A stretch of 64,000 nucleotides of DNA, from NCBI GenBank assembly GCA_964540965.1, contig CAZIOT010000008.1:62001-126000 (forward strand), read 5' to 3'. The notes beneath the pieces are model-generated. The model made no database searches. It had not been told where the DNA came from and saw only the letters and a program-made list of their open reading frames with translations. The position numbers and the translations under genes are program-made. Below, piece after piece: positions 1 to 8,174 of this stretch. The DNA is from JADYZU01 sp964540965. Lineage in GTDB: Bacteria; Pseudomonadota; Alphaproteobacteria; Rhodobacterales; Rhodobacteraceae. How positions within the stretch are numbered: position 1 is the stretch's first letter; every line of letters starts with the position of its first letter.

Positions 1-602
1 TGGCGGAAGATGTCGCCATAGGTCAGCGGGATCGGCGCCGCCGGGTCGTTGAACGGCATGTCCATGACATGGTTCACGCCCAGCACATACATCGCCAGCC
101 GTTCCAGCCCATAGGTCAGCTCGCCCGAGACGGGGCGGCAATCGTGGCCGCCGACCTGCTGGAAATAGGTGAACTGGCTGACTTCCATCCCGTCGCACCA
201 CACCTCCCAGCCCAGGCCCCAGGCGCCCAGGGTCGGGCTTTCCCAGTCGTCCTCGACAAAGCGGATGTCGTGGACGCGGGTGTCGATGCCGATGGCGTCA
301 AGCGAGCCGAGGTAAAGCTCCTGCAGGTTCGGCGGCGAGGGTTTGATGATGACCTGATACTGGTAGTAATGCTGCAGCCGGTTGGGGTTTTCGCCATAGC
401 GGCCATCGGTCGGCCGGCGCGAGGGCTGGACATAGGCCGCGGTCCACGGGCGAGAGCCGAGGGCGCGCAGGGTCGTGGCCGGGTGAAAGGTGCCGGCGCC
501 GACCTCCATGTCATAGGGTTGCAGGATGGCGCAGCCCTGCCCGGCCCAATAGGTCATCAGGCGCAGGATGATCTCCTGAAAGCTTCGCGGCGTGTCGGCC
601 AT
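1..602 (-). CDS. glyQ: Glycyl-tRNA synthetase alpha subunit (3' end beyond left edge)
   Basis: Catalytic alpha chain of the bacterial two-subunit glycyl-tRNA synthetase, which charges tRNA-Gly in the cytoplasm with the GlyS beta chain. The N-terminal 200 residues are present, against a usual length of about 290-310. They open with MADTPRSFQEIILRL and carry the family blocks YWAGQGCAILQPYD (about residues 18-31), ENPNRLQHYYQYQ and GLGWEVWCDGMEVSQFT, which build the class II active site. The ATG at 602 is the only start that keeps the conserved N-terminus. The C-terminal part and any glyS lie to the left of the window. Family assignment is secure. Confidence 0.95.
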   Translation of the reverse strand, partial: MADTPRSFQEIILRLMTYWAGQGCAILQPYDMEVGAGTFHPATTLRALGSRPWTAAYVQPSRRPTDGRYGENPNRLQHYYQYQVIIKPSPPNLQELYLGSLDAIGIDTRVHDIRFVEDDWESPTLGAWGLGWEVWCDGMEVSQFTYFQQVGGHDCRPVSGELTYGLERLAMYVLGVNHVMDMPFNDPAAPIPLTYGDIFR

Positions 603-815
603 GTCGGTCCCCTGCGTCTCTGGCGCCCCAAGGCGGTCGCCGGCTGTCTATTGCCGGCGCGCAGGGGGGTCAACGTCCGCCGCTGCCGGGCCTTCGTGCA
701 ACGCCTTGCCGAAAGGATGACGCAGTTGTGACGATTCCCCGTGCGGCGGGCGGTTGCTCTGCTAGAGCGTGGCCGGAAAAGTCGCGCCATTGCCATGTTC
801 GCCGGGATCCTGCTG

Positions 816-2603
816 ATGCGTTTTCTAATCTCCTTTGTCGCGGCGCTGTTCCTGTCGCAGGCCGCCACAGCCCAGGACCGCGGCGTCTGGGTCCAGGTCG
901 AGGCGCAGCCGACCCTTGGTCAGGCGCAGGAACGGGTCCGCGCCTATGCCGCGGGCTTTGACGATGTGGCGGGGTTCTATCTGGGCACCGGCTGGTATGG
1001 CATCGTGCTCGGCCCCTATGCGCCCGAGGATGCCGAGGCGCTGCTGCGCCGCCTGCGGGCCGAAGGGCGGATTCCGGGGGACAGTTATATCACCACCGGC
1101 GACACGTTCCGCCAGCAATACTGGCCGGTCGGCACCGGCATCGACATGACCGCGCAGCCCTTGCCCGAGGATGCGGCGATTGCCGACCCCGCGCCCGAAA
1201 CCGCGACGGAAACCGCGCCCGAAACCACCACCGAACCCGCCGATCCGGAACCGGAAGCCCCCGTTGTTGTCGCCGTGCCCGATGAGAGCCAGTCCGAGGC
1301 CCTGGCCTCGGAAAGCCTGCTGTCGCGGCCGGAAAAGGAACAGTTGCAGATCGCCCTGCAATGGGCCGGTTTCTATGCCGGCGCCATCGACGGCGCCTAT
1401 GGCCGCGGCACCCGCAGTTCCATGGCCGCCTGGCAGGATGCCAATGGCCATGACGCGACCGGCGTGCTGACCACGCGGCAGCGGGCGGAATTGCTCTCCG
1501 CCTACAATGCCGTGCTCGAGGGCCTTGATCTGGTGCTGGTCCGCGACGACGCCGCGGGGATCGAGATGCAGATCCCGACCGGCGTCGTTCAGTTCGCCGC
1601 CTACGAGCCGCCCTTTGCCCGTTTCGACACCAGGGGCGACGTGCCGGCGCAGGTGCTGCTGATCTCGCAACAAGGCGACCTGAACCGGCTGTTCGGCCTC
1701 TATGAGATCATGCAGACGCTGGAGATCGTGCCCCAGGACGGCCCGCGCGAACGCGGCGATGCCTCGTTCACGCTGGAAGGGATCGGGCCGCGGGTGCATT
1801 CCTATACCTGGGCCAGCCTCGAGGACGGCGAGATCAAGGGTTTCACTTTGGTCTGGCCCGCAGGAGACGAGGAACGCTTTTCCCGGCTCTTGGCCGAAAT
1901 GCGGGCGTCCTTTGCCCGGATCCCCGGCACGCTCGACCCCGCCATCGCCCCCCCGGACGAGGATCAGGCCGTCGATCTGGTCTCGGGCCTCGCCATCCGC
2001 CAGCCGCAGCTGACCCGCTCGGGCTTTTTCCTCAATTCCGCCGGGGCGGTGCTGACAACGGCCGAGGCGGTGGCGCAATGCGATCACGTCACCCTTGACG
2101 GCGGCCATCCGGCCCGCATCACCTTTACCGACGCCGCGCTTGGCATCGCCGTGCTGACGCCCGAGGACCGGCTGGCGCCGCGCGGCACAGCCGCCTTCCA
2201 GACCGGCGTGCCACGGCTGCAATCCGAGGTCGCGGTGGCGGGCTATCCCTATGGCCCGGTGCTGACGCAGCCGGCGCTGACCTTTGGCACGCTGGCCGAC
2301 ATCCGCGGTCTGAACGGCGAGGAACAGGTCAAGCGGCTGTCGATCCTGGCGCAGCCGGGCGATGCCGGCGGCCCGGTGTTCGACAACGGCGGCGCGGTGC
2401 TGGGGATGCTGTTGCCGCGGGTGTCCGTCGACGGCCAGATCCTGCCCGAGGATGTCAGCTTCTCGCTCGACGCCGGTGAAATCCTGACCGCGCTGGCCGG
2501 CGCCGGGATCGAGACCGCGACCACCGATTCGCTGGCCTATATCGCGCCCGAGACGCTGACGCGGCAGGCGGCGGCGATGACGGTGCTGGTGTCCTGCTGG
2601 TAG
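816..2603 (+). CDS. Secreted SPOR-like / peptidoglycan-binding protein with a degenerate trypsin-like domain
   Basis: Exported protein of about 595 residues. A signal peptide (MRFLISFVAALFLSQAATA) is followed by a SPOR-like segment (about 20-95), a Pro/Glu/Thr-rich linker (about 120-165), a PG_binding_1 domain around AGAIDGAYGRGTRSS, a middle region of unknown fold, and a C-terminal chymotrypsin/HtrA-like beta-barrel. By spacing the catalytic triad should fall near residues 417, 443 and 517. The sequence there reads TTAEAV (Glu for His), LGIAVL (Gly for Asp) and GDAGGP (Ala for Ser), so all three catalytic residues appear to be lost. A periplasmic, wall-associated, non-proteolytic role is inferred. 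The ATG at 816 follows a GGGA motif at 8 nt; an ATG at 795 is the alternative. The stop codon lies at the edge of a palindromic repeat shared with folE2. Confidence 0.85.
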   Translation: MRFLISFVAALFLSQAATAQDRGVWVQVEAQPTLGQAQERVRAYAAGFDDVAGFYLGTGWYGIVLGPYAPEDAEALLRRLRAEGRIPGDSYITTGDTFRQQYWPVGTGIDMTAQPLPEDAAIADPAPETATETAPETTTEPADPEPEAPVVVAVPDESQSEALASESLLSRPEKEQLQIALQWAGFYAGAIDGAYGRGTRSSMAAWQDANGHDATGVLTTRQRAELLSAYNAVLEGLDLVLVRDDAAGIEMQIPTGVVQFAAYEPPFARFDTRGDVPAQVLLISQQGDLNRLFGLYEIMQTLEIVPQDGPRERGDASFTLEGIGPRVHSYTWASLEDGEIKGFTLVWPAGDEERFSRLLAEMRASFARIPGTLDPAIAPPDEDQAVDLVSGLAIRQPQLTRSGFFLNSAGAVLTTAEAVAQCDHVTLDGGHPARITFTDAALGIAVLTPEDRLAPRGTAAFQTGVPRLQSEVAVAGYPYGPVLTQPALTFGTLADIRGLNGEEQVKRLSILAQPGDAGGPVFDNGGAVLGMLLPRVSVDGQILPEDVSFSLDAGEILTALAGAGIETATTDSLAYIAPETLTRQAAAMTVLVSCW

Positions 2604-2684
2604 GGCGATGGTGGGCGTTTGCCCACCCTACGGCAACGCACTGGGTAGGGTGGGCAACCGCCCACCGCGCCCGCCCTACCCCGT
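2604..2684. repeat. Paired GGTGGGC/GCCCACC palindromic repeats (family A, locus 1)
   Basis: Two 22-nt units in opposite orientation (2610-2631 and 2645-2666) that are reverse complements except at one base. Each unit is itself a GGTGGGC...GCCCACC hairpin ending in CCTAC. They lie between convergent genes, and the folE2 stop codon (TAG, 2678-2676) falls in the right flank. The arrangement resembles REP/BIME elements and could work as a bidirectional terminator. No T-run is present. Confidence 0.75.
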
Positions 2685-3779
2685 ATGGTAAAGCGAGGCG
2701 AACAGCCGCGGGTCCAGGCTTTCTCCATGAAAGGTCGGCCCCTCGGTCAGGACGCTGACGGCGTCATGCGAATGCAGGCTTTCCTGATGGCTGGCCACGA
2801 TGCGGAAATCGCCGATGCGGGGATCGTCGCGCAAGGCCTCGCAGAACAGCCGCGCCGCATCCTCGACGAAGATCGGGTTGGCGGCGTTCAGTTCGGCAAA
2901 GGCCTGTTCATCCTCGCGCTTGACCATGACCTGGGTTTCGGTCGGCACCGCCGTGCGGCACAGGTCGATAAGATCCTCGAACCACAGGATCGGCTGGCCG
3001 GCGGCCAGTTCGACCGAGATCCGCGCCACCGAGCGTTGCGAATGCGGCGTCGCCATCTGGCCGCGGAATTGCCGGGCATGTTCCGACAGTTCCAGCGAAC
3101 AGGGGCAGGTCGAGGAATAGACGTAATCCAGATGCACGATCTTCTTCATCGCGCCGGCGCGGTCCACCACCTCGAGCGCGATGTCGTAATACTGATAGCC
3201 CTCAAGCCCCGAGCGCAGCGACCGCATCCGCGCCGGAAAGCGGAAGCGCATCTGGATGCGGGCATCGAAAGACCCAAGGTCGGCCTTGTAATCCTCAAGC
3301 GCGGCCTGGATCACCTCGAAGGACAGGGTCTTTTCGGCATGGGGATAGAAGGACCGCATGATGCGGCTCATGTTGATGCCCTTCTTGCCGGCCTCGAGGC
3401 TGACCGTCCCCGTCACCCCGGTTTCCAGCGTCAATTCGCCGTTGTCGCGGGTGCGATAGCGGATCGGCAGCCGGAAGTTCGAGATGCCGACATGCTGGAT
3501 CTGGGTCCGCGCGCCGCGGATCAGGCTGGACGGGCCGTTCTGCAGATCGGGCATCGAGGCGCGATAGGCGTCATCGACGACGAAATCCTCGGGATAGGCG
3601 CGGGCCAGCGCGGGATAGTTCGACACCTCCTGCCCGGGGATCAGGCGCGACACCAGCGGGTCGAGTCCGGCCACCTCCTCGGGCGTCGAACGGTCGGCCC
3701 AACGCCGCAGCACGGCCAGCGCCGCTTCGGCCTCGGCGCGGGTCGGGTCGCGGTCAAGCGCGGGTTCGTGCAGGGTCAT
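2676..3779 (-). CDS. folE2: GTP cyclohydrolase IB (FolE2)
   Basis: Converts GTP to 7,8-dihydroneopterin triphosphate, the first step of tetrahydrofolate synthesis and of queuosine precursor synthesis. It is the metal-flexible type IB enzyme, unrelated to FolE in sequence. At 367 residues it is full length. The FolE2 signature YSSTCPCS with the catalytic/metal cysteines sits at about 220-228, and HVGISNFRLPI and TPHSQRS match the family. I see no TGTTATA-like Zur operator in the 90 bp upstream, so it may be the constitutive enzyme and not a zinc-starvation backup; that is an inference from absence. It is convergent with the pseudo-protease gene across the repeat pair. Confidence 0.95.
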   Translation of the reverse strand: MTLHEPALDRDPTRAEAEAALAVLRRWADRSTPEEVAGLDPLVSRLIPGQEVSNYPALARAYPEDFVVDDAYRASMPDLQNGPSSLIRGARTQIQHVGISNFRLPIRYRTRDNGELTLETGVTGTVSLEAGKKGINMSRIMRSFYPHAEKTLSFEVIQAALEDYKADLGSFDARIQMRFRFPARMRSLRSGLEGYQYYDIALEVVDRAGAMKKIVHLDYVYSSTCPCSLELSEHARQFRGQMATPHSQRSVARISVELAAGQPILWFEDLIDLCRTAVPTETQVMVKREDEQAFAELNAANPIFVEDAARLFCEALRDDPRIGDFRIVASHQESLHSHDAVSVLTEGPTFHGESLDPRLFASLYHTG

Positions 3780-3866
3780 CGCGTCCCCCTTCGGGCTGAT
3801 GGTCGCGCCATCCTAGCCGATATGGGCATCAATTTACGACACTCCAGTTGCCGGCGGCGGTGGCGG

Positions 3867-4343
3867 TCACAAATTCCGCGCAAAAAGCCGGTTGACGACG
3901 CGGCCGGCGCCCGCGCCCCGCGGCATCAGGCCGGTTTCCTGCCAGCCGGCCTTGCGAAACAGGCCTTCGGACAGGGCGCTGGCCTCGGCGGTCAGGCGGC
4001 GCAGGCCGGCCGCGCGCGCGGCCTCGGTCGCCTGTGCCAGCAGCGCCGTGCCGATGCCGCGCCGCGCCTGATCGGGCCGCACGAACAGCAGGTCGACCAA
4101 CCCTTGGGCGTCAGTGGCGACAAAGCCAACGGGAACGCCACCACTTTCGGCGACGAAGGTGGTGAACCCTTCCAGCCGGGCCGCCCAGCCGGCGGTCGAG
4201 GGCACCGCCGGGCTCCAGTCGTCGCGTTGCGCCTGATCGTAATGCCCGGCCGACCCTTCCTGCACCGCGCGGTGAAAGATCAGCGCCAGCGCGGCAACAT
4301 CGCCGTCCTGCATGGGCCGCAAGCCAGAACTCACCCCCGCCAT
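3867..4343 (-). CDS. GNAT-family N-acetyltransferase
   Basis: Small cytoplasmic acetyl-CoA-dependent acetyltransferase of about 158 residues with a single GNAT fold. The acetyl-CoA pyrophosphate-binding motif A is visible as VRPDQARRGIGTALLAQA (about 85-102), preceded by the beta-strand VDLLF. The C-terminal FRKAGW element is also typical of the family. The substrate cannot be told from sequence. The ATG at 4343 is preferred because GGAGG lies about 8 nt upstream; an in-frame GTG at 4352 overlaps that ribosome-binding site. Confidence 0.85.
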   Translation of the reverse strand: MAGVSSGLRPMQDGDVAALALIFHRAVQEGSAGHYDQAQRDDWSPAVPSTAGWAARLEGFTTFVAESGGVPVGFVATDAQGLVDLLFVRPDQARRGIGTALLAQATEAARAAGLRRLTAEASALSEGLFRKAGWQETGLMPRGAGAGRVVNRLFARNL

Positions 4344-4366
4344 GCCGCGCACCTCCGCTTTCGGCT

Positions 4367-4507
4367 TCCCTGGGCCACAAATATCCTCGGGGGTATGCCG
4401 CCGCGAACGCCATCGGTCCGAGAGAGCGGCGGCATGATGGGCCGAAGGTCAAACGGGGGGCGGAAGGCCCCCTTCTTCCTTGCGCCGGTCCGCAAGGACC
4501 GGCACCC
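4367..4507. repeat. Intergenic repeat family B (partial copy, locus 1)
   Basis: A shortened member of the mosaic intergenic repeat also found near 36.6, 46.5, 50.9 and 63.3 kb. Shared blocks are the AAATATCCTCGGGGG core, the gap with CCATCGGTCCGAGAG, the GGGGGGCGGAAGGCCCCC block with CTTCTTCC, and a terminal hairpin with GCCGGTCC/GGACCGGC arms. It separates the GNAT gene from the end of metZ. It contains no gene. Confidence 0.65.
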
Positions 4508-4508
4508 C

Positions 4509-5684
4509 TCACATCCGTCCGATGGCCTGCCGCAAATCCGCCAGAAGATCCTCCGGCGCCTCCAGCCCGATCGACAGCCGTATCAGGCCCGGGGTGATGC
4601 CCAAAGCCGCCTTCGCCTCGGGCGCAAGCCTCTGGTGCGTCGTGGTCGCCGGATGGGTCGCGATGGATTTGGCATCGCCCAGGTTGTTGGAGATGACGGT
4701 GATCTCCAATGCGTCAAGCAGCCGGAACGCCGCCTCTTGCGAGCCGGCGTCGATGGCCAGCACGGTGCCGCCCGATCCGGTCTGGGCCATGGCCAGCGCA
4801 TGTTGCGGATGGTCGGGCAGGCCGGGATAGATCACCCTTGCCAGCCGGGACTCCGCCGCCAGCGCGGTGGCGATTTCCAGCGTGGCCGCCGCCTGCGCCC
4901 GCACCCGCAGGTCCATGGTGGCAAGGCCGTTCAGCATGAGCCAGGCGGTGAAGGGCGACATGGCGCCGCCGGTGTGCTTCATGTAGGGTTCGGCGGTCTT
5001 GCGCACGAAATCCCTGCTGCCCAGGATGATGCCGCCCAGCGCACGGCCCTGCCCGTCGACATGTTTCGTCGTCGAATAGACCACCACATCGGCGCCCAGA
5101 TCGACGGCCCGCGAATAGGTCGGCGTGGCAAAGACATTGTCGACCACGACCAGCGCGCCCACGGCATGGGCGATGTCGGCCACGGCGCGGATGTCGATCA
5201 CCTCGAGCACCGGGTTCGACACCGATTCAAAGAACACGGCCCGGGTCCCCGGCCGAACCGCCGCCCGCCACTGGTCAAGATCGGTGCCGTCGACAAAGGT
5301 CACCTCGACGCCAAAACGGCGCAGCACGTCTTCCAGGATGTAAAGGCACGACCCGAACAGCGCCCGCGACGACACCACATGGTCACCCGCCCGCAGCATC
5401 GACATCAGCGCGCCGTTGACCGCCGCCATGCCCGAGGCGGTGGCAAAGCCGTCCTCGGTGCCTTCAAGGGCGGCCATCCGGTCCTCGAACATGCGGACGG
5501 TGGGATTGCCATAGCGGGCATAGATGAATTCGTCCTCGCCCGCCTTGAGAAACCGCGCCTCGGCCTGGCCGGCGCTGTCATAGACAAAGCCCTGGCTCAG
5601 GAAGATCGCCTCGGCGACCTCGCCATACTGGCTGCGGCGGATGCCATGGTGCACGGCCAGCGTGCGTCTGTCCTTCGGTGCCAT
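4509..5684 (-). CDS. metZ: O-succinylhomoserine sulfhydrylase
   Basis: PLP enzyme of the Cys/Met metabolism family that makes homocysteine directly from O-succinylhomoserine and sulfide in methionine synthesis. At 391 residues it is full length. Hallmarks are ARYGNPTVRMFE, the SGMAAV loop, VVVDNVFATP and the PLP-binding lysine in YSTTKHVDGQGR (Lys at about 207). The C-terminal block ISNNLGDAKSIATHPATTTH is typical of MetZ and not of cystathionine gamma-synthase. A SAM-II riboswitch occupies its leader, as expected for alphaproteobacterial methionine genes, so expression should fall when S-adenosylmethionine is abundant. Confidence 0.93.
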   Translation of the reverse strand: MAPKDRRTLAVHHGIRRSQYGEVAEAIFLSQGFVYDSAGQAEARFLKAGEDEFIYARYGNPTVRMFEDRMAALEGTEDGFATASGMAAVNGALMSMLRAGDHVVSSRALFGSCLYILEDVLRRFGVEVTFVDGTDLDQWRAAVRPGTRAVFFESVSNPVLEVIDIRAVADIAHAVGALVVVDNVFATPTYSRAVDLGADVVVYSTTKHVDGQGRALGGIILGSRDFVRKTAEPYMKHTGGAMSPFTAWLMLNGLATMDLRVRAQAAATLEIATALAAESRLARVIYPGLPDHPQHALAMAQTGSGGTVLAIDAGSQEAAFRLLDALEITVISNNLGDAKSIATHPATTTHQRLAPEAKAALGITPGLIRLSIGLEAPEDLLADLRQAIGRM

Positions 5685-5735
5685 TCCCGGCCCCCCTTCT
5701 TGCCCGACGCGTCAGGGCATGGGTCGAACGGCCCG

Positions 5736-5795
5736 CCCCCTTTTAGCGGCTTCTTTACCGTGGCCCGCAATCCGGTCGACAAATCGCCACGGATC
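5736..5795 (-). promoter_or_regulatory. SAM-II riboswitch upstream of metZ
   Basis: The RNA read leftwards carries the SAM-II consensus elements in order: CCGTGGCGATTTG (5792-5780), a variable loop, GCCACGGTAAAG closing the first stem (CGTGG with CCACG), then AAGCCGCTAAAAGG, which supplies the pseudoknot strand. SAM-II aptamers are known in alphaproteobacterial met leaders, where ligand binding hides the ribosome-binding site. The distance to the metZ ATG is about 50 nt. Identification is by eye against the remembered consensus. Confidence 0.85.
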
Positions 5796-5848
5796 CGGGC
5801 TACTCCCGTGTCCCGGCAAGGTCAAGGTTGAGGGGGCGGCGCCCGGGT

Positions 5849-5874
5849 GTAAGGTGGGTCAAGACCCACCTTAC
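5849..5874. repeat. Perfect 12-bp inverted repeat, family A (locus 2)
   Basis: Arms GTAAGGTGGGTC and GACCCACCTTAC are exactly complementary around a 2-nt AA loop. It lies 12 bp before the glutathione transferase start and about 55 bp upstream of the riboswitch on the other strand. It is the same family as the units at 2.6, 6.6, 9.8, 13.3, 19.9, 42.9 and 63.4 kb. Confidence 0.7.
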
Positions 5875-5886
5875 CCGGATGCCGCC

Positions 5887-6585
5887 ATGATCGACCTGCA
5901 TTACTGGCCCACGCCCAATGGCCACAAGATCACCATCGCGCTCGAGGAAATGGGCCTGCCCTATGCCGTCCATCTGGTCGATATCGGCGCCGGCGACCAG
6001 TTCGCGCCCGAATTCCTCAGGATTGCACCGAACAACCGGATGCCGGCCATCGTCGACCCCGAGGGGCCGGACGGCAAGCCGATGGCGATCTTCGAATCGG
6101 GGGCGATCCTGCTGTATCTGGCGCGCAAGTCCGGCAGCTTCGCCGGGCGCAACCCGCGCGAACTGTCGACGGTCGAGCAGTGGCTGATGTGGCAGATGGG
6201 CGGCGTCGGGCCGATGGCGGGGCAGGCGCATCACTTTCTGCGCTATGCGCCCGGGATGCAGCCGCCGCAGGTGCTGCCCTATGCGCAGGACCGCTACCGG
6301 CGCGAGGTCGGGCGGCTATACGGCGTGCTTGACCGCCGCCTGGCCGAGGCCGAATTCGTCGCGGGCGCCTATTCCATTGCCGACATGGCGATCTTTCCCT
6401 GGGTGCGGGGCTGGTCGGGGCAGGAACAGGTGCTGGACGACAAGCCGCATCTGGCCCGCTGGCTGGCGGCGATCGAGGCGCGGCCCGCGGTGCAGCGCGG
6501 CCTTGCCGTCGCCGCCGACCGCCGCCGGCAGGGCGCGCCTTCGGCGAAAGAGCAGGAGGTGCTGTTCGGGGTGAAGCCGGGGTAA
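5887..6585 (+). CDS. Glutathione S-transferase family protein (YfcG/YghU-like)
   Basis: Cytosolic thioredoxin-fold transferase of 232 residues. The N-terminal domain opens MIDLHYWPTPNGHKITIALEEMG and contains the glutathione gamma-Glu-binding ES pair (FESGAILLYLA, about 70-80). The all-helical C-terminal domain contains MWQMGGVGPMAGQ and the N-capping box YSIADMAIFPW. These blocks are typical of the Nu-class/YfcG group, which act as disulfide-bond reductases using two glutathiones; that activity is inferred. The ATG at 5887 aligns with family starts. The TAA stop (6583-6585) lies inside a palindromic repeat shared with purD. Confidence 0.88.
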   Translation: MIDLHYWPTPNGHKITIALEEMGLPYAVHLVDIGAGDQFAPEFLRIAPNNRMPAIVDPEGPDGKPMAIFESGAILLYLARKSGSFAGRNPRELSTVEQWLMWQMGGVGPMAGQAHHFLRYAPGMQPPQVLPYAQDRYRREVGRLYGVLDRRLAEAEFVAGAYSIADMAIFPWVRGWSGQEQVLDDKPHLARWLAAIEARPAVQRGLAVAADRRRQGAPSAKEQEVLFGVKPG

Positions 6586-6607
6586 GGTGGGTCTTGACCC
6601 ACCCTAC
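6582..6607. repeat. Palindromic repeat, family A (locus 3), holding two stop codons
   Basis: Arms GTAAGGTGGGTC and GACCCACCCTAC pair with one mismatch around a TT loop. The TAA stop of the upstream plus-strand gene (6583-6585) and the TAG stop of the minus-strand purD (6606-6604) both fall inside this 26-bp element. It probably folds in both transcripts. Confidence 0.75.
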
Positions 6608-7866
6608 AACGCGCGCCAGCCGATGTCGCGGCGGCAGAATCCCTCGGGCCAGTCGATGCGGTCGATCAGGCCATAGGCGCGCGCCTGTGCCTCGGCCAGG
6701 GTCGCGCCGCGGCCGGTGGCGCCCAGCACCCGGCCACCCACGGCAAGCACCCTCCCGCCCTGTGCCCGGGTGCCGGCATGAAAGACGATTTCCGATGCGG
6801 TATCGGGCAGATCGTCCAGCCCGCGGATTTCGCTGCCTTTTTCATACGGTCCCGGATAGCCCTGCGCCGCCATCACCACGCAGAGCGCGTGATCCTCGGC
6901 CCAGTTGACCGCAATGCCGTCAAGCCGCCCCTCGGCCGTCGCCTCGATCAGGTCCAGCGCCTGCGCGCCCAGCCGCAGCATCAGGGCCTGGCATTCCGGG
7001 TCGCCGAAGCGGGTGTTGTATTCGACGAGCCGCGCCCGGCCGTTCTCGATCATCAGCCCGGCGAACAGCACGCCCTGGAACGGCGTGCCGCGCCGGGCCA
7101 TTTCCGCCAGCGTCGGGCGGATGATCGTTTCCATCACCTGCGCCTCGACCGCCGCCGTCATGACCGGCGCCGGCGAATAGGCGCCCATGCCGCCGGTGTT
7201 GGGGCCGGTGTCGCCGTCGAACGCACGCTTGTGGTCCTGCGCCGATCCGACGGGCAGCGCCGTGGTGCCGTCGCAAAGGACAAAGAACGACGCTTCCTCG
7301 CCGGTCATGAACTCTTCGATCACCACTTCGGCGCCTGCCGCCCCCAGGGCGCCGCCGAACAGGTCGCGGATCGCCGCCTCGGCCTCGGGCAGGGTCATGG
7401 CGACTGTCACGCCCTTGCCCGCGGCAAGGCCGTCGGCCTTGACCACGATGGGCGCGCCTGTCACGCGGACATGGGCCAGGGCGGCGGCTTCGTCGGTGAA
7501 ATGGGCATAGCCCGCGGTCGGGGCGCCGCTGGCATCGCAGATCGCCTTTGTGAAAGCCTTGGACGATTCCAGCCGTGCTGCCGCCTGCGAAGGTCCGAAA
7601 ACCGCAAACCCGGCCTGCCGCAAGCGGTCGCTGACCCCTGCGGCCAGGGGCGCCTCGGGGCCGATGATGACCAGATCGACGGCGTTCTCGCCGGCAAAGC
7701 CCGCCACCGCGTCGCCGTCAAGGATGTCGAGGTCGGCGCATTCGGCATGGGCGGCGATGCCGGCATTGCCCGGCGCCACGATCAGCCGGTCGCATTTCGG
7801 ATTCTGCCGCACCGCCCAGGCCAGCGCATGTTCCCGCCCGCCCGATCCCAGGATGAGGATGTTCAT
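6604..7866 (-). CDS. purD: Phosphoribosylamine-glycine ligase (GAR synthetase)
   Basis: ATP-grasp enzyme joining glycine to 5-phosphoribosylamine in the second step of purine synthesis. It has 420 residues, full family length. The N-terminus MNILILGSGGREHALAW is the PurD hallmark. The ATP-grasp domain carries VKADGLAAGKGVTVA, EEFMTGEEASFF, the diagnostic DHKRAFDGDTGPNTGGMGAY, and RFGDPECQ near the active site. The ATG at 7866 aligns with the family and replaces an upstream in-frame start with no homology. It is divergent from xseA with the excalibur gene between. Confidence 0.96.
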   Translation of the reverse strand: MNILILGSGGREHALAWAVRQNPKCDRLIVAPGNAGIAAHAECADLDILDGDAVAGFAGENAVDLVIIGPEAPLAAGVSDRLRQAGFAVFGPSQAAARLESSKAFTKAICDASGAPTAGYAHFTDEAAALAHVRVTGAPIVVKADGLAAGKGVTVAMTLPEAEAAIRDLFGGALGAAGAEVVIEEFMTGEEASFFVLCDGTTALPVGSAQDHKRAFDGDTGPNTGGMGAYSPAPVMTAAVEAQVMETIIRPTLAEMARRGTPFQGVLFAGLMIENGRARLVEYNTRFGDPECQALMLRLGAQALDLIEATAEGRLDGIAVNWAEDHALCVVMAAQGYPGPYEKGSEIRGLDDLPDTASEIVFHAGTRAQGGRVLAVGGRVLGATGRGATLAEAQARAYGLIDRIDWPEGFCRRDIGWRAL

Positions 7867-7931
7867 CGCGCCCCGACCGCCTGTTGCCACCCGCGTCCTA
7901 CGGGCCGGGCTGACCGGTGGCAAGTGGCAGG

Positions 7932-8174
7932 CTAACGCCGCTCGCACCCGATCCCGTCGTTATTGCTGTCAAGGTCGTAGATGTCCTGCCCGACGACGCG
8001 AACCGGGCCGCGCACATAAGCAGGCCCATTCCCTTGACCGCCCGCACAATCCACATCCGGGGCGATGGGCACACAGGCATCGGCATAGTTGGGGTCGCAC
8101 CCTTCGGCGCGCGCCAGGGTCAATGGCGCAACGGCAAGCGGCAGTGCCAGAACCAGCGGGATGATGCGGCGCAT
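7932..8174 (-). CDS. Small secreted excalibur calcium-binding-domain protein
   Basis: An 80-residue exported protein. The first 23 residues form a signal peptide (MRRIIPLVLALPLAVAPLTLARA). The rest contains paired cysteines and ends with an excalibur-like motif, YDLDSNNDGIGCE, a DxDxNxDGxxCE calcium-loop arrangement. Excalibur domains occur in extracellular proteins of unknown function. The ATG at 8174 is chosen because it places the signal peptide at the N-terminus; extension upstream gives no plausible sequence. Confidence 0.8.
   Translation of the reverse strand: MRRIIPLVLALPLAVAPLTLARAEGCDPNYADACVPIAPDVDCAGGQGNGPAYVRGPVRVVGQDIYDLDSNNDGIGCERR

Noticed and set aside
3780..3866. Zur operator upstream of folE2
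   Set aside because: FolE2 is often Zur-regulated, but no TGTTATA-like inverted repeat is present.
2685..5831. Open frame of about 1000 codons on the plus strand opposite folE2, the GNAT gene and metZ
   Set aside because: It covers three confidently identified genes on the other strand and has no recognisable domain. Long stop-free antisense frames are expected in GC-rich DNA.
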